From Amyloporia xantha (Eukaryota > Basidiomycota > Agaricomycetes > Polyporales > Adustoporiaceae): a stretch of DNA of 64,000 bases. Shown in pieces: positions 55,412 through 64,000 of this stretch; position 1 is the stretch's first letter, and every line of letters starts with the position of its first letter. The notes under the pieces were generated by a model. That model saw only the letters and a program-made list of their open reading frames with translations, ran no database searches and had not been told where the DNA came from. A program made the position numbers and the translations under genes. The DNA is taken from contig JAYKKR010000009.1 of the NCBI GenBank assembly GCA_036971615.1, positions 248,001 through 312,000 of the forward strand. Reading direction: 5' to 3'.

Positions 55412-57950
55412 ATGAGGACTCTGTCAGCATGGCTGGCGCTCGCACTAGCCGTATTAACCACAGCAGCTCCTGCCAAAGACACTCTTCCCAAGGTCAAAGA
55501 GAGCGTGTCTCCTCCACGAGGGTGGACAAAGGTCCGGCCCGCACCCGCCGCTCACACCATCGAGTTGCGCATTGGATTGCCACAGCTTAACTTCTCTGCA
55601 CTGGAGCAGCACCTTTACGAGGTAAGGTAAGTGTTCTTGAAGATTATGGAAATTGACGCGTTGCTTAAGTATATATCAGCGATCCGTTCCACCCGCGCTA
55701 CGGCGCCCACTTGTCAAAGGAGGAAGTGGAGGCACTCGTTGCTCCCCATCCGGAAAGCGTGAATTTGGTAAACGAATGGCTTGCATCCCATGGAATCCAC
55801 GAAGACGCGTTGTCTCGTTCCTCTGCCGGCGACTGGGTCATAGCAAAAGTCCCAGTTAGCGCTGCAGAGAAGATGCTTGATACGGTAAATGACTGTCGAT
55901 TTATGGTTCCTTTCATGTTGGAATTCTGGAATTTTGATCTAGAAATATCACGTATGGACAAATATCGCGAATGGGGACTCGTTGATTCGGACAACTTCAT
56001 ATAGTCTCCCGGAATACCTGTCGAATCATGTTGAGCTCGTCCAGCCCACGACAATGTTCTCACGGTTTAGGAGCATGAAAAGTCAGCACACCTCCCTACA
56101 GGAAGTACCTGACACCACAACCACAAATTCTGGGTATATTCCTGTTCCTTATGCCGCAGGCGGAGAGGTCGACGCTAGCTGCAACACGAGTATCACGCCC
56201 ACTTGTCTCAAGCAGCTGTATAATGCGGTGGGGTACGAGCCCGCGGCCGCAGACAAAAACAGAATTGCCGCTACTGGTTACCTCGAGGACTACGCTAACT
56301 TTGAAGATCTGCACTTGTTTTACGAGGCTTTAGTTCCCGACGCTGTGAATTCCTCATTTGAAGTCGTATACGTGAATGGCAGGTATTCGATGACCCGAGA
56401 ACAGAGGGATAGCTAACGAAGCCAACGCAGGTGGACTAAACAACCAAACGCCGTCAGCGGCTGGTATCGAAGCAGATCTCGGTAATGCCTGGTATTGCGA
56501 TCGTCCCTGAGGCACAATTGATCGAGCCATTTTACAGATGTGGAGTATGCCTTTGGTCTCACGTATCCCACCCCTGGGACCTTCTACACCACAGGGGGCA
56601 GTCCTCCATTCATTCCAGATGACCTTGAACCCACGAACACGAATGAGCCATACAGTGACGTGAGCTATTCATGTTATCGTGCTATCAGCCTGTGGGAAGG
56701 ACGTCTACTCGGTTAACTGACGCCATTTTCAGTGGCTCGACTACATACTCGGCGTGGAAGACCTTCCTCAGACCATTTCGACCAGCTATGGGGATAACGA
56801 ACAGACAGGTTGGTATCCACCTCTGTGAACCTTCTTGACGGGATTTATTGTCATTCGTTCGTAGTTCCCTACAGCTATGCTCAACGAGTCTGTGCCGGCT
56901 TCGCCCAGCTTGGTATGTGCACTTGCGAGATTCTTAATTTATGAGTCGCTGATAGCGAGGGCCATTAGGTGCTCGAGGCGTCTCGATCATGTTCGCTTCT
57001 GGCGATAGCGGTGTCGGCGATGGCGATTCCGACCCGGCAACCCAGCAGTGTTACTCCAGTGATGGTCGGAATAAGACGGAATTTATACCGGCATTCCCTG
57101 CAAGCTGCCCGTAGTGAGTACGCTCAGCGATGGTCACTCTGTGTCTTCTCACCAGCAATCATGTACTGCATACTTCGCCAGTGTCACTGCAGTCGGTGGC
57201 ACAGTCAATGTGCCCGAAATCGCGTTTTACATTTCCGGAGGTGGTTTCAGTAACTACGTGAGGCCATGTTCAGCTGGGGTTGTTCCATCATTAATGGAAC
57301 CACCATGTCGCCCAGTTCTCTCGTCCGGCGTATCAAGCCGCGGTTGTTGACGAATACCTGAGCAAATTAGCTCCGGGTACATATGCAGGGCTTTACAATC
57401 CGTGAGGCTTATTTTCTGTCAGTTTTGAGTGCATGCTCAATATGATGTCTCCGGCAGAATCGGACGAGTAAGACCCACAAGCGTGCCGAATGCCTGTTGA
57501 TGCCGCGATGCTAACATCTATCCATGGTAGGGATATCCTGACGTCGCGGCCGAGTCTGATGCATTCGAGTTCTTCTGGCAAGGTGCTGCGTACCATGTTG
57601 GCGGGACGTCAGCGGCCTCCCCTACGTTTTCGGGGATCATCTCCCTTCTGAACGACGCGCGCATCGCCAACGGCCTGCCGCCGCTCGGGTTCCTCAACCC
57701 GCTGATCTACGCAATTGGCGCGCTCGCGCCCACGGGATTCAACGACATCACTGTGGGTAACAACCCGGGATGTGGTACCTTGGGTTTCAACGTGAGTGGC
57801 GCCATTGTGTGGGTGGTTTGAATATTGATGACGGATCGTATGAGACAGGCTACGGAGGGATGGGATCCTGTCACTGGGTGGGGTAGTCCGAACTTTGGGA
57901 AGTTGAAGGATCTTGTTCTTGGGGATTTTTCAGCGTTCGAGAGCGAGTGA
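55412..57950 (+). CDS. S53 peptidase (sedolisin, tripeptidyl-peptidase-like), copy 1
   Basis: Secreted acid serine-carboxyl peptidase. Signal peptide [20 protein letters not shown], then an activation prodomain ([34 protein letters not shown]). Thirteen exons (55412-55626, 55680-55884, 55943-56378, 56431-56481, 56538-56659, 56733-56808, 56865-56912, 56969-57113, 57182-57257, 57316-57401, 57458-57467, 57531-57791, 57849-57950) join to 610 codons plus stop. Catalytic Glu and Asp in AGIEADLDVEY, oxyanion Asp in [15 protein letters not shown], nucleophile Ser in [14 protein letters not shown]-terminal calcium-site region [14 protein letters not shown] and [14 protein letters not shown]. Intron 3 uses a GC donor (GGCAGGT) where the tandem copy has GT. 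A tandem paralogue follows 665 bp downstream. Confidence 0.93.
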
Positions 57951-58615
57951 CGTGGAGGGCGCTTGTACATGCTACGATGCTTGACTCTACCTACAATGGA
58001 TATATCCCGAGGGCCGAAGCTTTGAGAGGATGCTCAACATTTAATGGTGGCGGTCTACTGTATATTGAATCTTAACTCAATAGTCTGGTTATCGAAGAGC
58101 GCCTGTTCGTTTATGCGTCCCTCTGTCCGTCGCCGGTAAGTTCCTTCCACTTTCGTCGATGACGCATCCCAGCAGCGACTCGAAAGCTTGAGTCATGCTG
58201 ACGATGGCGTTATCAGGGTCAACGTGTTTTGTTCACGCTGTTGTCAATCGGAATACCCTTGATGCCGTCTGCGTCGTTGGAGGCATCTGTGACCCCGGGC
58301 TTCATTTTTGCAATGGCTGTCTGTACACACGACCCAGATTAAGAGGAAACAAGTATGCTTGACAGTCTTGACTGGATGCGATACTTATCCCATGATCCCG
58401 GAAGCCACCCGAGGCTGAGTCTGGCTGAGTGGGGTCGACAGCACGCGGACGATCGGAGCCACGTTTTCGATCTGGGCGGATGTACCTGAACGATGTCGAC
58501 AATTCCCCGAACCCGGCCAACCGTACCCCACGCCTTCAAGGCATGCGCACCATTTATAACATAGCAGACAGTGTCTCGCAATGCCGACGTGTGGTCTTGC
58601 GACATCTCCTCCCCA
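57951..58615. other. Intergenic, promoter of the second sedolisin gene
   Basis: 665 bp without a supported ORF. A TATA-like tttataac lies about 60 nt before the next start codon (about 58553). Confidence 0.45.
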
Positions 58616-61170
58616 ATGCGGTCCCTCTCAGTCTGGTGCGTCCTTGCGCTGACCTCGCTCGCTGCGGCAGTCCCCAGCCCCGGCGCCGACTGTAAGGTCA
58701 AGGAGACCGTGCCGCCTCCTCGGGGCTGGAGCAAGGCAAAGCCGGCCCCTGCGGACCATGTCATCGAGCTTCGCATTGGACTGCCACAGCCCAATTTTTC
58801 TGAGCTGGAGCAGCATCTCTACGAAGTCAGGTATGTCTGCACCTCTACAGCGCGGAGGGGGATGGCGCTGATGGCCTGTGTCCTAGCGATCCCTTCAGCG
58901 AGCGATATGGCGCACATTTGTCCAAGGAGGAGGTGGAGGCCCTCGTCGCCCCCCACCCTACCAGCGTGGACCTCGTGGACGAATGGCTGGCATCGCATGG
59001 CATCTCGCCGGAAGAACTGGCTCGATCTCCGGCGAAGGACTGGGTCAAAGTGAGGGTGCCCGTGCACATGGCAGAGGAAATGCTCAAGACGGTGCGTGTG
59101 CACGCGATCGATGACGCCTTCAGCTGCTGACCGACTCGCCAGGAGTACCACGTCTGGGTGCACGATGAGAGCGGCGACTCGCTCGTCCGGACGACCTCGT
59201 ACAGCCTGCCTGAGCACCTGCACGAGCACATCGATGTCGTGCAGCCCACGACGTCGTTCGCACGCGCCAAGCGCATGGCGGTAACGTACCACTACGCAGA
59301 CAAGGCAGCGTCCGTCGTGGAGACCACCGAGCCTTACATCCCCGTCCCCTACGCGTACAACGGCCAAGTGAACGCGAGCTGCAACGCCTCCATCACACCG
59401 GACTGCCTGAAAGAGCTGTACAACGCGGTCGGGTACGAGCCTGCTGCGACCAGCAAGAATAGCATCGGGGCCACGGGCTACCTCGAGCAGTGGGCGAACC
59501 TGGAGGACTTCCACCTGTTCACGGAGAAGTTCGTTCCTGCCGCGGCGGCTGCCAACGCCGAGTTCGACGTGATCTACATCAATGGTAGGAAGTGATGGGC
59601 AAGGATCGACGGTGCTGATCGTTGACGTCATTTCCGCTCTCAGGCGGGACGAACAACCAAACCCCGGCCGACGCGGGTATCGAGGCTAATCTTGGTACGC
59701 CGCGCTGCCTCTTCAGTGAAGCCTAGCCCGGACTAACCCTCGGCTCTCAGACACACAGTACGCGTTCGGTATCTCGTATCCTACCCCGCGCACGTTCTAC
59801 ACGACTGGAGGCAGCCCGCCTTACATTCCTGATGACATCACGACTTCTGATGATAATGAGCCGTATGCTAACGTGAGTGAACCCCCTACTTCACCTCGGG
59901 CTTGTCGATTATTTACCGTTGCCGTTTGTCTCATATATTCCATTACAGTGGCTTGAGTACATTTTGAGCGATCCGAGCCCTCCCCAGACCATCTCTACCA
60001 GTTATGGTGATGACGAACAGACGGGTATGTACACATGGCGGGCTGTCTCCCTTGCTCTGACATATGGACGAATGGTTTTCTTCAGTGCCTGAAAGCTATG
60101 CCAAGCGCGTGTGCGCTGGATTTGCTCAGCTGGGTGTGTAGTTTAGGTGATCGTCGGTGTTTCATGGCTCATCTCTCCTCGTGAGTATAGGAGCGCGCGG
60201 CGTCTCGCTCACGTTCAGTTCCGGCGACAACGGTGTCGGGGATGGCGACTCGAACCCGGCCACGCAGCAATGCTACACGAACAACGGCCTCAATGAGACC
60301 AAGTTCATCCCACTCTTCCCCGCCAGCTGCCCATAGTGAGTAACTGACGATCGCTGGGTGCGTCGGCGATGAGCTGACGTTTCCTTGACGTTTAGTGTCA
60401 CTGCGGTTGGTGCGACGTGGTACATTCCTGAGGAGGTGTACTACATCTCGGGAGGAGGCTTTAGCAATTATGTGAGTGTGTTGTTGTTCCAAAAAGCATT
60501 CACCTGCTAACTCTCGCGTCTCATCGTTCTCTTAGTTCACTCGTCCGGCATACCAGGAGCTTGCAGTGACCTCCTACCTCAATAAACTTGGCCCGAACAC
60601 ATACAAGGGCCTCTACAACCCGTAAGATCAGTTTGCGCATGCTATCAGAGGATTTACTAACACCCACGCTACCAGGTCCGGCCGTGTACGTCGCCTCAGT
60701 GGCTCGCAACCCTCATATATTGACTATCCTGCTTATTAGGCGTTCCCTGATGTCGCTGCGCAAGGGCCAATTCTTCGACCTCTTCGTCGGCGGCCAGGAA
60801 GGCCAGATCGGAGGAACGTCGGCTGCGTCTCCTACCGTCGCGGGCTTCGTCTCGCTGCTCAACGACGCCCGCCTCTCGCACGGCCTCCCCGCGTTGGGCT
60901 TCCTCAACCCGCTGATCTACGCGATCGGTGCGATTTTACCCAAGGGCTTCAATGATATTGTTGGTGGCAGTAACCCTGGTTGTGGCACGGAGGGATTCAA
61001 CGTGAGTTGCGCGTGCGTTGCTGATGTCGATATGGTGCTGATGAAAGGTGGTTACTTCTGTTCAGGCGACGGTTGGATGGGACCCTGTTACGGGCTTTGG
61101 CACGCCGAACTTTGGGAATCTCAAGGATATCGTCTTGGGAGATCTCTCCGATATTCTGGCGCTACTGTAG
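58616..61170 (+). pseudogene. S53 peptidase (sedolisin), copy 2, with a one-base frame break
   Basis: Same layout as copy 1. Signal peptide MRSLSVWCVLALTSLAAAVP; exons 58616-58830, 58887-59091, 59143-59584, 59644-59694, 59751-59872, 59949-60024, 60086-60133, 60191-60335, 60396-60471, 60536-60621, 60676-60685, 60740-61001, 61066-61170. Glu and Asp in AGIEANLDTQY, oxyanion Asp in [14 protein letters not shown], Ser in [13 protein letters not shown], tail GWDPVTGFGTPNFGN. Exon 12 holds FPDVAAQ in one frame and GQFFDLFVGG in the next: an extra base in the run CAAGGGCCAA near 60761-60770. It lies upstream of the catalytic serine, so the protein as written would end early. One homopolymer error in the assembly is an equally simple explanation. 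Confidence 0.85.
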
Positions 61171-61579
61171 AGACCCTTAACGTCGGCTCGTCCCTATAAA
61201 ACAGTGGGTCTTCGATAGTGGACTTGAGAATTGGACTTTTCAGGACTCTGGCGTAGATACTACTAACTGATTGTGTTGCGTGGGCGGTAAAGATGTAGAG
61301 GTAGACATGTTAATGCCTATGCTTTCTGTCATGACTCGTTCAAATGCAAGCAATGGGCGCAGCTCAGACTTCGAACTACTGGCCATAGTCGACGCGTGTC
61401 ACGAACCGCGATTGTCACGTGGGTCGCGCCGCGTACAGCAAGTGATCGAGGATACTTGGACGAGCGCGCCTCGTGCGGTCATACTCAGGCTTTTCCTTGC
61501 TCTGTCTACAGCTGTATAAGACGCCGTCTCTGTTTTGAAAATACGAGAGGTTTTCAAAAAGCGCAAATATAAACGAGAG
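61171..61579. other. Intergenic, promoter of ARP10
   Basis: 409 bp, no supported gene; the plus ORF at 61271-61519 is not conserved. Confidence 0.4.
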
Positions 61580-63665
61580 ATGTCTGCTGTACCGGCCACT
61601 CCACGCCGGCAGACAACCTACGACTCGGGAAATGCTACTACGACCCCGCAAACTACCAGGGTTGCTACTTCACATGTCATTCAGTCTTCCCCTCACTACC
61701 AGACCACTCGTCGACATTCTTTGTATGGGACAGAAGACAGAGTCATCATTGATCCTGGCTCGCGCATCTGGAAGGTGGGTTTCAGTGGAGAAGGCAAGCC
61801 AAGAGATGTTTTCTACGCTGGAGGAGAAGGAGGCTCGTCATTGTGGACATTGAATCGTGCTGCGAAGCCCGCAGACCGAGAAGAGGAGGATAAGATGCTG
61901 GAGGCCAGGTTGCAGACATGCCTGCGCGCAGTGTTTCACAAGTGTGTGGGCATACGATCCTCATGTCGCGTCGTCCTTTATCTGACCTACCTCGAAGTTC
62001 ATTAATGACGGATCCAAAATCACGAAAGGTGATACTGGTAGAACATCCTTTGCTGCCACTGCACATCAAAGATATCACAGCACGAGTACTGTTTGACAAT
62101 CTACAGGTATTGATGTCGTCTATGCTCAATGCTTGGGAGAACTCACAAAGACAGGTCCCTTCAATATCGTTTGCTTCCAGCCATTTACTTGCACTTCTAG
62201 CAGCAGGTCGAATAACAGGCCTTGTACTGGACTGCGGCCATCTAGAATGCACTGCGCTCCCTGTGAGTGAGCTGACTATATGCACGTCACCATCTAACTT
62301 CTATGTGGCCAGATTTTCTCGTCGAGACCGCTCTTTCCACAACTTCGCACGACACCGCTCGCGGGTATGCGCCTTTCGTCGCATATCCGAGCTCTTCTGC
62401 TCCTTTTTGGAACGTATCTACCCCCTCCCACGTCGCTAAGCGCCGCAGCGAATATCCCCGCGGCGGCACGTTCTACTCGTGTACCAGAAGAAGTTGTCAC
62501 AGACGCAGTCGTAGAGGAGATCAAAACACGGTGTTGTTTTGTTGGTGAGACACTAGACCTATCGGACACGCGTATCATGTCTCCTTCTGGGGACGACTCG
62601 ACAGAGTTGGATCTTCCCCCGAGCGACCCAGCAATGTCTGAGTCAGAGTACTCTCGCGTATCGGCAGATATGGACAGCAACTTCTCGTCGCAACATGCGG
62701 CGTCCTCGGGCTTTTCGGTCGTCTCTCACTCCCAGGTGCCCAACCCGGATCGGCGTCCTGGTGAGAGTCATCTGCAGGCCCTGTCCAGGATGTACACCCG
62801 CCACTCCACCGCGACGGACTTGCACATGCGGGTGGACCCTCCCGCGTCGCAGCAGACCGGAACTGGCCGAGGCACGCTGATCATTCCCGGCTGGATAAGA
62901 GAGCGTGCGGCCGAGGTGCTCTTCGAGGGAGGTGACGTCGACGAGAGCAGCATGGCCGAAGTCATCCTTGATACCCTCCTCAAGGTGCGTTCCATATGGG
63001 CGTGTGTGTACTCCGTAGTAGCTCAGCTGTCTTTGAATCTCCGTAAGGTGCCGGTTGATCTTCGGAAGACGCTGGCGTCGACAATCTTAGTCACTGGAGG
63101 AACCGCGATGTTGCCAGGTTTCGTGCCGCGTTTGCATTCGGAGCTGCTGCGCGCGATAGCATCGTCCTCTCCGTCAACATCGCGTCCGCCTAGCCGACCT
63201 GACAGGCCAAGACCTGCACCGTATGATCGCTACGCGCCTCTCCGCCCGCTTGTACCCTATTTTGCTATCCTGAATAATCCATCGCCTCCTCCTTCTGCAG
63301 CTACCGGTGCCTCGAATGCTGGGAAAGCACCTGCCTTTACACCCGCGACGATGGCGTGGGTAGGCGGCTCTCTTGCCGGGTATGTTTTTTTTCTCATTGT
63401 ATTTGATGTAATACTGAATGTTTCCCATACTATCAGAGCGCTGAAAACGGGCGGCGCTGAAGTGCCGCGAGAGAAATGGGACGAGGCAGAGGCTCAGCCA
63501 GATGAAGAAGATGCAATGGACGTAGCCCCAGATGCGATGCGGTCACCCAAAAATGTCCTCCCTGATTGGACCAGGACACCCCTTCCAGCTGGAGCGCCTC
63601 CTGCTGCACGCGCTGCTTCTCAGATCACAATTCTTGCATCATCACAGACAGAAGTCGGCGCATGA
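61580..63665 (+). CDS. ARP10: Actin-related protein Arp10/Arp11 (dynactin pointed end)
   Basis: Caps the Arp1 filament of dynactin, the dynein cofactor. Exons 61580-61941, 61998-62106, 62155-62262, 62313-62984, 63048-63379 and 63437-63665 join to 603 codons plus stop. Actin-fold blocks: RVIIDPGSRIWKVGFSGEGK (phosphate 1 region), SLMTDPKSRKVILVEHPLLP, SSHLLALLAAGRITGLVLDC followed by GHLE (phosphate 2), and ILVTGGTAMLPGFVPRLHSE near the C-terminal subdomain. Long Ser/Pro/Asp-rich inserts (about residues 270-380 and the last 70) make it larger than conventional actin, as is usual for basidiomycete Arp10. The start ATG follows an in-frame run of basic codons without a better upstream ATG. Confidence 0.9.
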
Positions 63666-64000
63666 TAAAACAAATCTATTTGATAATTCCTTCCGCACGA
63701 TATCCCCTAGTCTATGTACACCCTACTTTTGATGGCAACAGTTACGAACGCAAACGGGAGTGCATCTCGGAAAGAGGGCACAAACAACTATTAACCTACA
63801 CACAAACAACAGCGAATGGGCAACAAAAGCCAGAAAGAAGTACACACAACACTGAAAATATACAGCTGTAGATATCGAAAGATGGTGGAACACAAAGGAG
63901 ATGAGAAACGCGAAAGTCGAATGCCGAGAAGGTCATAAGGAGTCGTAAACGAAAGCCGATGGCAAACGGCATTAGGATCGCAAATTGAAGACCCGGATGG
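63666..64000. other. 3' flank of ARP10 to the window edge
   Basis: No supported gene in the last 335 bp; A-rich on the plus strand, as expected of a terminator/polyadenylation region. Confidence 0.4.

Noticed and set aside
58819..59631. 270-codon minus ORF opposite sedolisin copy 2
   Set aside because: Shadow of GC-rich coding sequence; the plus strand has catalytic motifs and a matching paralogue.
61718..62680. Minus-strand ORFs opposite ARP10
   Set aside because: They cover ARP10 exons and have no features of their own.
1..64000. tRNA, rRNA or CRISPR arrays
   Set aside because: No cloverleaf with paired arms, no rRNA motifs and no regularly spaced identical repeats were found by eye; CRISPR is not expected in a fungus.

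Overview
The window is nuclear DNA of an intron-dense basidiomycete, most likely an Agaricomycete. Genes are split by introns of about 50-65 nt (GT-AG, a few GC-AG). Several families are typical of mushroom-forming fungi: a DUF6535 protein, a Plavaka-type DNA transposon and an arrestin-like protein with a conserved C-terminus. Order or genus cannot be read from the sequence. Names come from family resemblance judged by eye, without searches. For the main complete genes I placed exon edges by hand and checked that the joined exons are a multiple of three.

Layout. 1-1310 (-): 5' part of an ABCC-type ABC transporter, cut by the window edge. 2923-5809 (+): neutral trehalase. 6168-7750 (+): vacuolar lipase ATG15. 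7968-10079 (-): decayed DUF6535 gene. 11998-13886 (+): conserved hypothetical gene. 15673-22477: a 6.8-kb Plavaka-like transposon with an intact accessory gene (-) and a frameshifted transposase (+). 23088-25299 (-): MFS transporter. 26246-28391 (-): MIC60, divergent from ATG22 (28715-31297, +). 31470-32575 (-): methyltransferase with a frame break. 32920-35100 (-): peroxisomal adenine nucleotide carrier. 35375-35696 (-): small membrane-anchored protein. 35982-37702 (-): arrestin-like protein.

39274-52665 is a repeat island. Two copies of an AT-rich element sit in opposite orientation, each flanked by its own perfect 6-bp target duplication. They share a near-identical 25-bp terminus (starting TATGGTAAGCG) but no transposase I recognise. 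Copy A is 3000 bp. Copy B has lost about 1.15 kb and carries a 5.8-kb Copia LTR retrotransposon (304-bp LTRs, a primer site matching the initiator-tRNA-Met anticodon arm). Between the copies lie gene debris and a cluster of small GNA/AAA-loop hairpins whose stems differ in sequence but stay paired.

Beyond the island: nucleoporin Nup49/58 (53099-54931), two tandem S53 sedolisin peptidases (55412-57950 and 58616-61170; the second has a one-base frame break) and dynactin ARP10 (61580-63665). Functionally the host genes form no operon-like pathway. ATG15 (breakdown of autophagic bodies) and ATG22 (vacuolar amino-acid export) act in consecutive late steps of autophagy and lie 21 kb apart. The strongest leads are the 6-bp-TSD element, the double-hairpin modules, and a Plavaka copy whose accessory gene stays open while its transposase decays.
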